Positions 32,386 to 44,240 of a stretch of DNA of 64,000 nucleotides are shown here, piece after piece. The DNA lies in contig NZ_OZ241356.1 of the NCBI RefSeq assembly GCF_965200405.1, forward strand, positions 2,170,001 through 2,234,000, read 5' to 3'. The notes below the pieces were generated by a model. The model had not been told where the DNA came from, searched no databases, and saw only the letters and a list, made by a program, of their open reading frames with translations. Both the position numbers and the translations under genes were made by a program. The stretch's first letter is position 1, and each line of letters begins with the position of its first letter. The stretch comes from Glacieibacterium sp965200405 (GTDB taxonomy: Bacteria > Pseudomonadota > Alphaproteobacteria > Sphingomonadales > Sphingomonadaceae).

Positions 32386-34629
32386 ATGGATGACACCGTA
32401 GCGCTGCCCCGCAGTTTCTCGCGCCGCCTGCCGCTACGGCCGCTGTTCACCGCGACGGTGCTGCTCGGCTCGTTCCTGCTGTTCATGATCCAGCCGATGT
32501 TCGGGCGCAGCGTCCTGCCCGTGCTCGGCGGCGCGCCGTCGGTGTGGAACACGGCGATGCTGTTCTACCAGACCGTGCTGCTGCTCGGGTATCTCTACGC
32601 CCATGCGCTGCGCCACCTGCCGCTGCGGCGCCAGCTGATGCTCCACCTGGTCCTGTTCGTCGTCGCCGGGCTGACCCTGCCGGTCGCGGTCGCGCAATGG
32701 CTGCCGGCGATCGGCGCGGCGCCGCCGGTGCTGTGGCTGCTCGGGCTGCTGGCGGCGTCGATCGGGCCGGTGTTCTTCGTCACCTCGGCGCAGGCTCCGC
32801 TGATGCAGTCGTGGTTTGCGCGCTCCGGTCATCCGCTGGCGGGCAATCCCTACTTCCTCTACGCCGCGTCGAACTTCGGCAGCTTTGCCGCGCTGATCGC
32901 CTATCCGCTGCTGATCGAGCCGGCGCTGCGCCTCGGCGACCAGGCCCGGCTGTGGTCGGCGGGCTTCGTCATCCTGGCGCTGCTGGTCGCCGCCTGCGGC
33001 TATGCGGTGCGCGGCGGCACCGCGACCGCGACCGCGATCGCGACGGTGCCGGTAACCTGGCGCCAGCGCGGCCGGTGGACCCTGCTCGCCCTCGTGCCGT
33101 CGGGGCTGCTGCTGTCGACGACCACCCACCTGACCACCGACATCATGGCGATGCCGCTGCTGTGGGTCATCCCGCTGGCGGTCTACCTGCTCAGCTTCGT
33201 GCTGGCGTTCGGGCGCTGGGGCAGGGCGTTCACCAACTGGGCGCTGGGTGGCGCACCGCTGGCGCTGCTGCTGCTCGGCGGCTCGGCTTTCATGTCGATC
33301 GGCATGGTGGCGTGGATGTTCGCCGCGGCCGGCGTGGTGTTGCTGTTCGTCGTGGCGCTGGCCCTGCACGGCACGCTGGCAGAGGAACGCCCGGAAGCCG
33401 CCTCGCTCACCGATTTCTATCTGTGGATCTCGGTCGGCGGTGCGCTTGGCGGCGTGTTCTGCGCGCTGCTCGCACCGGCGGTGTTCGACTGGCCCTACGA
33501 GCATCCGCTGCTGTTGATTGCCGCCGCCGCGCTGATCCCGGCCCGCCTGCTGGTGCCGCTGGCGGGGCGCCTCTGGTCCAGCCCGGTGGCGCGGATCGTC
33601 GTGATTGTCGGCGCGCCGTTGCTGTCGCTGTGGATCGGTCGCGCCTTCCTCTCGGTGTCGAGCGGCGTCGCGCCGGCGGACTCGGCGCTCGTCGCCTTGT
33701 GCCTGCTGGGCGGCACGGCGGTGCTGGCGATCGGACGTCCGCTGCTGTTCGCCGTCCTGTTCACCTGCGTGGTCCTGGCGTTCGGCGGCTGGCACCAGCT
33801 CGAACTATCGCGGAACGGCGTGCGCGAGCGCAGCTTCTTCGGCATCTACACCGTCGAGGACGTGCGCTCGACCAACGTCCGCCACCTGCTGCACGGCACG
33901 ACGCTGCACGGTGTCCAGTCCCTCGACCCGCGCTTCGTCACGGTGCCGATGACCTATTATGCGCCGGGCAGCGGTGTCGGACTGGCCTTGAAGGCGGTGC
34001 CGCCCATGTTCGGGCCGAACGCCCGCATTGCCTTTGTCGGGCTGGGGAGCGGAACGTTGAGTTGCTATGCCCAGCCGGGCCAGGCCTGGACGGCGTACGA
34101 GATCGACCCGGTGATCGTCGGCATTGCGAAGCGCCGCTTCAGCTATGTCTCGCGGTGCCGGCCCGACCTGCGGATCGTGCTAGGGGATGCGCGGTTGACG
34201 CTGGCGGCGGCGGCACCGGCCGGGCTCGACGTGCTGGCGGTCGACGCCTTCTCGTCCGACGCGATCCCGCTGCACATGGTGACGCGCGAGGCGTTCCGCG
34301 TCTACGGTCGCGCCCTGCAGCGTGACGGCGTGCTGCTGCTGCATATCTCGAACCGCTACCTTGAGCTGGAGCCGGTGGTCGCCGCGATTGCCAAGGCAGA
34401 GGGCTGGACGGCGCGGGTCCACGACTATACCGCGCCGAAAAACCAACCACGCGGCGTGCAGTTCACCAACTCGTCGTGGATCGTGCTGACGCGCTCGCCG
34501 CAGCACATGGACGCGGTCGTCGCCGCGACGCCGCCGGGCAGTTGGCGGCCTCTCCTCGAGCAGCCCGGCCTGACCGCCTGGAGCGACGACTTCGCCAGCA
34601 TCCTGCCGGTATTGAAGCGTCCGCACTGA
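32386..34629 (+). CDS. fused MFS-like membrane / spermidine-synthase-like protein
   Basis: 747-residue two-part protein. The first about 470 residues hold some twelve membrane segments (start LFTATVLLGSFLLFMIQPMF, then NTAMLFYQTVLLLGYLYAHA). The last about 230 residues form a Rossmann methyltransferase-like domain of the spermidine-synthase fold (IAFVGLGSGTLSCYA as SAM-type loop, YEIDPVIVGIAKRRF, LDVLAVDAFSSDAIPLHM). The DAFSSDAIP segment replaces the aminopropyltransferase active-site loop, so true spermidine synthesis is not assured. Such fusions are common in proteobacteria, with unknown function. The ATG follows the adhesin terminator. Confidence 0.87.
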   Translation: MDDTVALPRSFSRRLPLRPLFTATVLLGSFLLFMIQPMFGRSVLPVLGGAPSVWNTAMLFYQTVLLLGYLYAHALRHLPLRRQLMLHLVLFVVAGLTLPVAVAQWLPAIGAAPPVLWLLGLLAASIGPVFFVTSAQAPLMQSWFARSGHPLAGNPYFLYAASNFGSFAALIAYPLLIEPALRLGDQARLWSAGFVILALLVAACGYAVRGGTATATAIATVPVTWRQRGRWTLLALVPSGLLLSTTTHLTTDIMAMPLLWVIPLAVYLLSFVLAFGRWGRAFTNWALGGAPLALLLLGGSAFMSIGMVAWMFAAAGVVLLFVVALALHGTLAEERPEAASLTDFYLWISVGGALGGVFCALLAPAVFDWPYEHPLLLIAAAALIPARLLVPLAGRLWSSPVARIVVIVGAPLLSLWIGRAFLSVSSGVAPADSALVALCLLGGTAVLAIGRPLLFAVLFTCVVLAFGGWHQLELSRNGVRERSFFGIYTVEDVRSTNVRHLLHGTTLHGVQSLDPRFVTVPMTYYAPGSGVGLALKAVPPMFGPNARIAFVGLGSGTLSCYAQPGQAWTAYEIDPVIVGIAKRRFSYVSRCRPDLRIVLGDARLTLAAAAPAGLDVLAVDAFSSDAIPLHMVTREAFRVYGRALQRDGVLLLHISNRYLELEPVVAAIAKAEGWTARVHDYTAPKNQPRGVQFTNSSWIVLTRSPQHMDAVVAATPPGSWRPLLEQPGLTAWSDDFASILPVLKRPH

Positions 34630-34705
34630 CGCCTGAACAGGATGGCGTTTTCGTTGCGGTTCCATCATCCTGACGATCGGCGGCAGGGGCCGTCGACAGG
34701 AGGCG

Positions 34706-35626
34706 ATGATGAGGATCTTGGCAGCGGCGGTAGGATTGAGCCTGGCAAGTGCGGCAACAGCGGGGATCGTGCCATTCCCGGCCGGCTTCAAGGTCGAGGA
34801 CATCGCAGCGAACGGCACGACGATCCACATCCGCAGCGGCGGCAAGGGGCCGGCGGTGGTGCTGCTCCACGGCTATGGCGAAACCGGCGACATGTGGGGC
34901 GCGCTGGCCGTCGACCTGGCGCGCGACCACCGCGTCGTGGTTCCCGACCTGAGGGGACTCGGACTGTCCGCACGCCCGCCGGGCGGCTATGACAAGAAGA
35001 CCCAGGGCGCCGATGTCACGGCGGTCCTCGATGCGCTGAAGATCGGCAAGGTCGATGTCGTGGCGCACGATATCGGCAACATGGTCGCCTATGCCTTCGC
35101 CGCCGAGAATCCTTCGCGGGTGACCAGGCTGGTCCTGATGGACGCGCCGGTCCCGGGCATCGGGCCGTGGGAGGAGATCCTCAAGAACCCGCTGCTATGG
35201 CATTTCCGCTTTGGCGGCCCCGACATGGAGCGGCTGGTGGCGAGGCGCGAGCGCATCTACCTCGACCGCTTCTGGAACGATTTCTCGGCCGATCCCAAGC
35301 ACTTCGACGAAGCATCTCGGCAGCATTACGCGGCGCTGTATGCCTTGCCCGGCGCCATGCACTCCGGCTTCGCGCAGTTCGCCGCCTTCGACCAGGATGC
35401 CATCGACAACAAGGCGTTCCTGGCGACGGGCGGCAAGCTGACCATGCCGGTGCTGGCCATCGGCGGCGCGGCGTCGTTCGGCGAGACGATGGCGACCGTA
35501 GTGCGCTTTGCCGCCACCGACGTGCAGGGCGCGGTGATCGCCGGCTCGGGGCATTGGCTGATGGAGGAGCAACCTACGGCAACGGTCGCGGCAATCCGCG
35601 CCTTCCTCGACAAGCCGGCGCGCTGA
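34706..35626 (+). CDS. exported alpha/beta hydrolase, epoxide hydrolase-like
   Basis: 306-residue hydrolase with a short signal peptide (MMRILAAAVGLSLASAATA). The fold is clear: oxyanion HGYGETGDMW, nucleophile elbow VAHDIGNMVAY with aspartate as nucleophile, and a terminal SGHWLMEEQP histidine. An Asp nucleophile points to epoxide hydrolases or haloalkane/haloacetate dehalogenases rather than serine esterases. GGAGGCG precedes the first of two adjacent ATGs. The substrate is unknown. Convergent with the TonB receptor. Confidence 0.86.
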   Translation: MMRILAAAVGLSLASAATAGIVPFPAGFKVEDIAANGTTIHIRSGGKGPAVVLLHGYGETGDMWGALAVDLARDHRVVVPDLRGLGLSARPPGGYDKKTQGADVTAVLDALKIGKVDVVAHDIGNMVAYAFAAENPSRVTRLVLMDAPVPGIGPWEEILKNPLLWHFRFGGPDMERLVARRERIYLDRFWNDFSADPKHFDEASRQHYAALYALPGAMHSGFAQFAAFDQDAIDNKAFLATGGKLTMPVLAIGGAASFGETMATVVRFAATDVQGAVIAGSGHWLMEEQPTATVAAIRAFLDKPAR

Positions 35627-35634
35627 CACGCGAA

Positions 35635-35660
35635 GGCCCGCACCGTTGCCGGTGCGGGCC
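35635..35660. terminator. bidirectional terminator-like hairpin
   Basis: GGCCCGCACC and GGTGCGGGCC make a perfect 10-bp stem around GTTGCC, 8 bp after the hydrolase stop and 20 bp from the end of the convergent receptor gene. There is no U run on the plus strand and only a short one on the minus strand. Confidence 0.65.
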
Positions 35661-35680
35661 CCCATGTCAGCTCGGAAGAT

Positions 35681-38500
35681 CTAGAAGCGCGTGCGAACGG
35701 TCGCGCCGTAAGTGCGCGGCTCGGCCAGAAAGCTGGAGAACAGCTGGTTGCCGGTGCCGCCGAACGCCGCGACCTGGGCCGCGGAGCCTGCACCCTGGAA
35801 CGGCGCGTTGAAGGCGACCTGCTGGTAGTTCTTGTTGAAGATGTTCTGGCCCCACAGTTCGACCGACCAGCGCTGATCCTTGCCGCGCAGGCCGATGCGG
35901 GCGTTGACCGTGACGAAGCCGTCCTGGGCCTTTTCGGGGAACAGGTCGGAGCCGGTGTTATAGTCGCTGCTCAAGCGGCTATCGACGTAGAACAGCGCGC
36001 TCATGCCGTTCGTGCCGACGTCGGGGGTGAAGCCGAGCGAGGCGGTGACGACGTGCTTTGGAGCATTCGAAACCTGGCGGCCGGGCAGCAGGAACAGTGC
36101 CGGATCGAGCGCCGCGCCGCTGGTGCTGCCGACCAGGTTCTTGCCGTAGTGCGTGTCGGCATAAGTATAGCCGACGGTCAGCGCGAGGTTGCGCGCCGGG
36201 TAGACCGCGGACTCGATTTCGACACCCTGCGAGATGACGCCGGGCTTGATCTTGCCGGTGCAGACGCCGGTCGCGCCGCTGCTGTCGGTGTCGCCGCCGT
36301 TCAGGTTGTTGCTGCACGAGTTGATGTTCTGGACGACGAAGACCGTGCCGTTGAAGGTGTTGAGCTGGAAGCTCTTGAACTCCTGGCGGAAGGCGGCGAC
36401 GTTGAGCGAGAAGGCGCGCTTCTTGAGCTTGACGCCGACTTCATAGGCATCGACCTTCTCGGCCTCGAACTGCAACTGGTCGCCATTGGTGTTGGCGTTG
36501 GTCCGCGGCGAGAATACGCCGGTCGGGCCACCGAGCGGTGAGCGGTCGAGGTTGAAGCCGCCGGCCTTGTAGCCCTTGGCATAGCTCGCATAGGTCATCA
36601 CGCCGTCGACCGGCTTCCACGACAGGATCGCGGTGCCGGTGAACTGGCCGTCGGTCAGCTTGCTGCGCAGGTTGAGTGCGTTGAGCTGGCTGCTCGAGTT
36701 GCCGGTGCAGGTCAGCGTGATGATACCGCCGGCCAGCGCCGCCAAGCCGGGGTTGGCGAGCAGCGGGCCGAGGGCGGCCTGCTGCGCCGGGCAGACGGTG
36801 TTGTTGTTGTTGAACTCGGCGTCGAACTTCTTGCTCTCGTGCGTGTAGCGCACGCCGACCGTCAGGCTGAGGCGGTCGGTGACGTTGAAGATGTTGTGCG
36901 TGAAGAACGCGTAGTTCTGGCTGTCCTGGTTATAGACCGAGCGCACGTCGCCGACGTTGTTGACCGTCGACAGGCGGTTGAGACCTGCGATGATCGGCGC
37001 GGCACCGGCGCCAAGGACGGCGTTGAGCGTGCCGATGCCGGTGGCGCTCAGGCAGCCTGGAGCAGCCGGGTTGCGCAGCGCGGCCGCCGGGCTGACGTTG
37101 GCGATGACGCGGCAGGCGGCGAACGCGCCGTACTGCGAACCGAAGCGCGAATTGTCGACGAGTTGGAGCTTCTCGCGGCTGTAGAAGCCACCGACCAGCC
37201 AGTCGAGCTTGCCGTCGAACAGCGAGCCCTGAAAGCGGGCTTCCTGCGTGAAGGTCTTGAAGCGGCGATAGCTGTTGCCGTCGTCGGCGCGATAATAGAG
37301 GTCGACGTTGCCGTAATCCAGGTCGCCGGCACCGCCCGCCTTGTACTGGCGATAGGCGGTGATCGAGGTCAGCTTGACGTCGCCAAGATCCCAGTCGAGC
37401 TGGCCGGAGCCGCCCCAGTCGGTCGTGGTGTTGCGATAGGTCCGGCCCGGCGTCGTCGCGATCCCGCGGCCGTACGGGTTGCCCGGGAAAACGCCGCCGA
37501 GGCTGCGCAGGATGTCGACGATGCGGTTGTTCGGGTTCTCGGTGACGTTGCGGTCGGTGTTGAAGCCCGGCGTCGTGGTGTTCGGCGTAGTGTCGGTCGT
37601 CTCGCGCAGCGACGTGTAGGCGGCGCCGCAGCATGACTCGTTGCGGTGCGTATAGTCGCCGATCAGGCGCAGGCTGATGTCGTCGGTCGGCGTGAACAGC
37701 AACTGGCCGCGAACGAAGTACCGATTGCGATTGTTGACGCGGTCGCCGGTGGTGATGTCCTTGTAGAAGCCGTCGCGCTTGACATAGACGCCGTCGATGC
37801 GCGCCGCGAGCTTGTCGGGGATGATCCCGCCGGTGACGCCGCCGGCCAGCCGGTAGGCGTTGTAATTGCCATAGGTGGCCTCGGCATTGCCGCCCAGCTC
37901 GAACGACGGCTTGGCGGTGATGATGTTGATGAGGCCGGCCGAGGCGTTGCGGCCGAACAGCGTGCCCTGCGGACCGCGTAGCACTTCGATGCGCTCGACT
38001 TCGCCAAGCTCGTTGAGGCCGGAGCCGGTGCGCGAGCGGTAGACGCCGTCGATGAACACTGCGACCGAGCTCTCGAGGCCGGGATTGTCGCCGACCGTGC
38101 CGATGCCGCGGATACGCGCCGAACCATTGGCCTCGCTGCCGGTCGACGAAACGAGCAGCGACGGGGCGAGCTGGTTGAGCGCGCGAATGTCGTTGGCGCC
38201 GGAGTTCTGCAGCGACTCCTGGCTGACCGCCGAGACCGCGATCGGCACCGTCGACAACGCCTGGGCGCGGCGGTTGGCGGTGATGATGATCTCGCCGCCC
38301 TCGCCGATGGAGTTGCCGGTATCGGCAGCGGTTGCGGCACCGGCATTGGTGGCGCCCGACGCAGCGGTCGCCGCAGCCGGGGTCTGCGCGGGAGGCGCCG
38401 TCACCTGGTTCGGCATCGCCGGCTGGTTGGCGGTATCCTGGGCGGCGGCAAAGGTCGGCAACGCCAGCGCGCACACGGACGCGAGAAGAAGATGCTTCAT
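35681..38500 (-). CDS. TonB-dependent outer-membrane receptor
   Basis: 939-residue receptor. The signal peptide MKHLLLASVCALALPTFAAA is followed by a Gln/Ala/Pro-rich stretch, a plug domain (EIIITANRRAQALSTVPIAV; VFIDGVYRSRTGSGLNELGE; LRGPQGTLFGRNASAG) and a 22-strand barrel ending in YGATVRTRF with the terminal Phe. The plug start resembles sphingomonad receptors for plant-derived or xenobiotic compounds; the ligand cannot be read from sequence. The ATG at 38500 with GGGAG upstream was chosen over a longer in-frame start because it begins the signal peptide. A single gene with its own upstream region. Confidence 0.93.
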   Translation of the reverse strand: MKHLLLASVCALALPTFAAAQDTANQPAMPNQVTAPPAQTPAAATAASGATNAGAATAADTGNSIGEGGEIIITANRRAQALSTVPIAVSAVSQESLQNSGANDIRALNQLAPSLLVSSTGSEANGSARIRGIGTVGDNPGLESSVAVFIDGVYRSRTGSGLNELGEVERIEVLRGPQGTLFGRNASAGLINIITAKPSFELGGNAEATYGNYNAYRLAGGVTGGIIPDKLAARIDGVYVKRDGFYKDITTGDRVNNRNRYFVRGQLLFTPTDDISLRLIGDYTHRNESCCGAAYTSLRETTDTTPNTTTPGFNTDRNVTENPNNRIVDILRSLGGVFPGNPYGRGIATTPGRTYRNTTTDWGGSGQLDWDLGDVKLTSITAYRQYKAGGAGDLDYGNVDLYYRADDGNSYRRFKTFTQEARFQGSLFDGKLDWLVGGFYSREKLQLVDNSRFGSQYGAFAACRVIANVSPAAALRNPAAPGCLSATGIGTLNAVLGAGAAPIIAGLNRLSTVNNVGDVRSVYNQDSQNYAFFTHNIFNVTDRLSLTVGVRYTHESKKFDAEFNNNNTVCPAQQAALGPLLANPGLAALAGGIITLTCTGNSSSQLNALNLRSKLTDGQFTGTAILSWKPVDGVMTYASYAKGYKAGGFNLDRSPLGGPTGVFSPRTNANTNGDQLQFEAEKVDAYEVGVKLKKRAFSLNVAAFRQEFKSFQLNTFNGTVFVVQNINSCSNNLNGGDTDSSGATGVCTGKIKPGVISQGVEIESAVYPARNLALTVGYTYADTHYGKNLVGSTSGAALDPALFLLPGRQVSNAPKHVVTASLGFTPDVGTNGMSALFYVDSRLSSDYNTGSDLFPEKAQDGFVTVNARIGLRGKDQRWSVELWGQNIFNKNYQQVAFNAPFQGAGSAAQVAAFGGTGNQLFSSFLAEPRTYGATVRTRF

Positions 38501-38703
38501 GATACTCCCAAGGACTTGATACGTCTTTTTACGAGCTTCGTTCGGTAAGGTAGGTTCACGTTTACGGCAAGCTGCGACTGCACTCGCCGCCAGTTGCGGA
38601 CAAGGCGTTGCACTAAGGGCACAGTTTCTGGCTGGGAGGTTGCTGACCCGTTGCAATACTTGATGCTCGGCCGCCGGCGCCGCGTCGCCGGACGGTGCCC
38701 GCT

Positions 38704-39207
38704 CTAGCTGGCGCCGAGATAGTCCAGCTTGCCGATCGTCACGCCGCCGTGGCGAAGGAGGCTGTAGGCGACGGTGACGTGGAAGAAGAAGTTCGGCAGC
38801 ACGAAGCCGAGCAGGAAATCCTGGCCGCTTAAGGTCATCTCGCGCTGGCCGGCCTTCAGGTTGATAACGCGCTCCTCGCTGCCGTCGATCTGCTCCGGGG
38901 TGATGGTCTGGAGGAAGGCGATGGTCTTGGCGATGCGCTGCTTGAGGTCGTCGAAGGTCACTTCCTCGTCGGCGAACGCAGGAATCTCGATGCCGGCAAG
39001 GCGCGCCGAACCCTTGGCGCCGTCGGTGGCGATCTGGACCTGGCGGGGCAGGGCGAACATGTCCGGCGCGAGCCGGGCGGAGAGCAAGGTCGCGGCGTCC
39101 AGCGTGCCGGCGGCCGACTGCTCGATGGCCTTGTCAAGAATCTTGGAGAGGGCGGTAAGCTGGCGTACGAACACCGGCACCGATGCCTGGTACATCGACA
39201 GGGTCAT
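38704..39207 (-). CDS. DUF1993 family protein
   Basis: 167-residue cytosolic protein of the DUF1993 family, which has a DinB-like helical bundle. Characteristic parts are YQASVPVFVRQLTALSKIL at the N-terminus, LAPDMFALPRQVQIATDGAK, and the C-terminal LPNFFFHVTVAYSLLRHGGV. The conserved histidine of the last block is present. Function is unknown. The ATG at 39207 gives the family's usual start; the frame extends upstream with unrelated sequence. Divergent from the str operon. Confidence 0.88.
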   Translation of the reverse strand: MTLSMYQASVPVFVRQLTALSKILDKAIEQSAAGTLDAATLLSARLAPDMFALPRQVQIATDGAKGSARLAGIEIPAFADEEVTFDDLKQRIAKTIAFLQTITPEQIDGSEERVINLKAGQREMTLSGQDFLLGFVLPNFFFHVTVAYSLLRHGGVTIGKLDYLGAS

Positions 39208-39284
39208 GGATCGTCCTTGGTTGGATGGTCGCGACGTTGCGGGTCCGATCCATAGCGGACGCCGGCGGGTCCGTGCAAACGACA

Positions 39285-39313
39285 TTGACCCGTCGGTGAC
39301 TCCGCAGTATAGG
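39285..39313 (+). promoter_or_regulatory. sigma-70 promoter of the str operon
   Basis: TTGACC (39285-39290), a 17-bp spacer and TATAGG (39308-39313) form a good housekeeping promoter about 190 bp upstream of rpsL. No other strong promoter is visible in the gap. The implied leader of about 180 nt has no recognised riboswitch. Confidence 0.65.
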
Positions 39314-39503
39314 CCCGCTTCCGTTCACGAACCGGTGACAGGCTAACGCCCAGGCACGGATCGGGTCGGAATTTTGGCAACGACGGGCTGTGCCGCGCGC
39401 GTGGGGCCTCTGCAAGGAGGCCGCTCGCGCTTATGCCGTGAGGGCGGGACTAGTCTGGAGTAGGTGGCCGCAAGCCACCGAACAGCAGGATGACGAATAC
39501 TCT

Positions 39504-39875
39504 ATGCCGACTATCAACCAGTTGATCCGCAAGGGTCGCGAGCCACAAAAGGCTCGCAACAAGGTCCCAGCAATGGAGGCCTGCCCGCAGAAGCGTGGTG
39601 TTTGCACCCGCGTCTACACGACGACCCCGAAGAAGCCGAACTCGGCTCTGCGTAAGGTCGCCAAGCTGCGCCTGACCAACGGCTTCGAAGTCATCGGGTA
39701 CATCCCGGGTGAGAAGCACAACCTTCAGGAGCATTCGGTCGTCATGATCCGCGGCGGTCGCGTCAAGGATCTTCCCGGCGTTCGCTACCACATCATTCGT
39801 GGCCAGCTCGATACGCAGGGCGTCAAGGACCGGAAGCAGTCGCGCTCGAAGTACGGCGCGAAGCGGCCTAAGTAA
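39504..39875 (+). CDS. rpsL: 30S ribosomal protein S12
   Basis: Decoding-centre protein of the small subunit, 123 residues. The sequence TTPKKPNSALRKVAKLRL and VKDLPGVRYHIIRG are canonical. Lys43 and Lys88, where streptomycin-resistance changes arise, are both wild type, so S12-based resistance is not expected. The ATG at 39504 gives the universal start MPTINQLIRKG; upstream in-frame codons are non-coding. First gene of the str operon, 11 bp before rpsG. Confidence 0.98.
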   Translation: MPTINQLIRKGREPQKARNKVPAMEACPQKRGVCTRVYTTTPKKPNSALRKVAKLRLTNGFEVIGYIPGEKHNLQEHSVVMIRGGRVKDLPGVRYHIIRGQLDTQGVKDRKQSRSKYGAKRPK

Positions 39876-39886
39876 GGATCAGATAG

Positions 39887-40357
39887 ATGGCTCGTCGTAG
39901 GCGCCCGGAGAAGCGCGAAATTCTCCCAGATCCTCGCTTCGGTGACGTGATCCTTTCGAAATTCATGAATCTCGTCATGTACGAGGGCAAGAAGTCGGTC
40001 GCCGAGTCGATCGTCTATTCGGCTCTCGAGACCGTCGAGACCAAGACCCGTCGCGATCCGATCGGCGTGTTTCACGACGCGCTGGCGAACGTCCGCCCGG
40101 GCATCGAAGTTCGCAGCCGCCGCGTCGGTGGTGCGACCTACCAGGTGCCGGTCGAAGTTCGTCCGGAGCGTTCGCAGGCCCTCGCCATTCGCTGGCTCAT
40201 CGGTGCGGCGCGTAACCGCTCCGAGCACACGATGGCACAGCGCCTGTCGGGCGAACTGGTCGATGCCGCCAACAACCGTGGCACTGCCGTGAAGAAGCGG
40301 GAAGACTCGCATCGCATGGCCGAAGCCAACCGCGCTTTCTCGCACTACCGCTGGTAG
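39887..40357 (+). CDS. rpsG: 30S ribosomal protein S7
   Basis: Primary 16S rRNA-binding protein that nucleates the 30S head, 156 residues as usual. MARRRRPEKREILPDPRFGD and GGATYQVPVEVRPERSQALA are diagnostic. Second gene of the str operon, 23 bp before fusA. In E. coli S7 is the operon's translational repressor; whether that holds here is not visible. Confidence 0.98.
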   Translation: MARRRRPEKREILPDPRFGDVILSKFMNLVMYEGKKSVAESIVYSALETVETKTRRDPIGVFHDALANVRPGIEVRSRRVGGATYQVPVEVRPERSQALAIRWLIGAARNRSEHTMAQRLSGELVDAANNRGTAVKKREDSHRMAEANRAFSHYRW

Positions 40358-40380
40358 TGGCGAGCTAGAGAGTAACAGTC

Positions 40381-42453
<2,073 letters not shown>

Positions 42454-42542
42454 GAGTCGTAACGCGGCTTTACATTTTGACTGGCGACAACTAGACGCCC
42501 CGCCTTCCGGGCCGGGCAGCAATTCGACGAAGGATAGGACTC

Positions 42543-43733
42543 ATGGGTAAGGCGAAATTCGAGCGGAACAAGCCGCACTGCAACATCGGCACGATCGGCC
42601 ACGTCGATCATGGCAAGACCTCGCTGACGGCAGCGATCACCAAGGTTCTCGCCGAGACCGGTGGCGCCACCTTCACCAGCTACGCCAACATCGACAAGGC
42701 TCCCGAGGAGCGCGAGCGCGGCATCACTATCTCGACCGCACACGTCGAGTATGAGACTGCCAACCGCCACTACGCGCACGTCGATTGCCCAGGCCACGCC
42801 GACTATGTGAAGAACATGATCACCGGTGCCGCCCAGATGGACGGCGCGATCCTGGTCGTCTCGGCCACCGATGGCCCGATGCCACAGACCCGCGAGCACA
42901 TCCTGCTCGCCAAGCAGGTCGGCGTTCCTGCCATGGTCGTCTTCATGAACAAGGTCGACCTGGTCGACGACGCCGAGATCCTCGAGCTCGTCGAGATGGA
43001 GATCCGCGAGCTTCTGTCGAAGTACGACTTCCCGGGTGACGACATTCCGATCACCCAGGGTTCGGCAGTTTGCGCCCTCGACGGCAAGCGCGACGACATC
43101 GGCCATGACGCGGTCCTGGCGCTGATGAAGACGGTTGACGACTACATCCCGCAGCCTGAGCGTGCGCTCGATCGCCCGTTCCTGATGCCGATCGAGGACG
43201 TGTTCTCGATCTCGGGTCGCGGCACCGTCGTCACCGGCCGCGTCGAGAGCGGCGTCGTCAAGGTCGGCGAAGAAATCGAGATCGTCGGTATCCACGACAC
43301 CCGCAAGACCGTCTGCACCGGCGTCGAGATGTTCCGCAAGCTGCTCGACCAGGGCCAGGCCGGCGACAACATCGGCGCGCTGCTTCGCGGCGTTGGTCGT
43401 GACGACGTCGAGCGTGGCCAGGTTCTCTGCAAGCCAGGCTCGATCAAGCCGCACACCGAGTTCTCGGCTGAGGTTTACGTGCTGTCGAAGGACGAGGGTG
43501 GCCGTCACACGCCGTTCTTCGCCAACTACCGCCCGCAGTTCTACTTCCGCACGACCGACGTCACCGGTACCGTGGAGCTGCCTGAGGGCACCGAGATGGT
43601 CATGCCGGGCGACAACGTCCAGCTGCAGGTCAAGCTGATCGCTCCGATCGCCATGGATCCAGGTCTTCGCTTCGCAATTCGCGAAGGCGGACGTACCGTT
43701 GGCGCCGGCGTGGTTGCAACGATCACCAAGTAA
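42543..43733 (+). CDS. tuf: elongation factor Tu
   Basis: GTPase delivering aminoacyl-tRNA to the ribosome, 396 residues. GHVDHGKTSLTAAIT, DCPGHADYVKNMITGA and NKVDLVDD are the nucleotide motifs. Domain 2/3 signatures (FLMPIEDVFSISGRGTVVTG; MPGDNVQLQVKLIAPIAM) are normal. Preceded by an AAGGA-type site. Last gene of the str operon; a strong terminator follows. Only this copy is in the window; many proteobacteria have two. Confidence 0.98.
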   Translation: MGKAKFERNKPHCNIGTIGHVDHGKTSLTAAITKVLAETGGATFTSYANIDKAPEERERGITISTAHVEYETANRHYAHVDCPGHADYVKNMITGAAQMDGAILVVSATDGPMPQTREHILLAKQVGVPAMVVFMNKVDLVDDAEILELVEMEIRELLSKYDFPGDDIPITQGSAVCALDGKRDDIGHDAVLALMKTVDDYIPQPERALDRPFLMPIEDVFSISGRGTVVTGRVESGVVKVGEEIEIVGIHDTRKTVCTGVEMFRKLLDQGQAGDNIGALLRGVGRDDVERGQVLCKPGSIKPHTEFSAEVYVLSKDEGGRHTPFFANYRPQFYFRTTDVTGTVELPEGTEMVMPGDNVQLQVKLIAPIAMDPGLRFAIREGGRTVGAGVVATITK

Positions 43734-43776
43734 GGCTATAGGGCCGCTCTACTTCGGAACATTGATTCGAGGTTTG

Positions 43777-43810
43777 AGCGGCCCGATCGCTTTCGGGCCG
43801 CTTTGTTTTT
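43777..43810 (+). terminator. intrinsic terminator of the str operon after tuf
   Basis: AGCGGCCCGA and TCGGGCCGCT form a perfect 10-bp stem with a 6-base loop, followed by TTGTTTTT. The upstream sequence GGGCCGCTC (43741-43749) can pair with GAGCGGCCC (43776-43784), the left arm of this stem, giving a mutually exclusive fold. Confidence 0.88.
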
Positions 43811-43843
43811 GAGAATTCGTTCAGGTTGGTTGATCAAGACGTC

Positions 43844-44158
<315 letters not shown>

Positions 44159-44240
44159 TCGACACTATGAAATACGCGGAGCGAACTTCATTTGGATCAC
44201 GCCCAGTATGTCTGGGCCTCTGGCAGGAAAGGAATTGATC

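Noticed and set aside
32434..33795. 453-codon minus-strand open frame under the MFS/spermidine-synthase gene
   Set aside because: Arg/Gln-rich shadow of membrane-helix codons; no start signal and no recognisable domain.
42454..42542. TTTACA-N17-TAGACG as a dedicated tuf promoter
   Set aside because: Spacing is right but the -10 match is weak; mentioned under fusA only.
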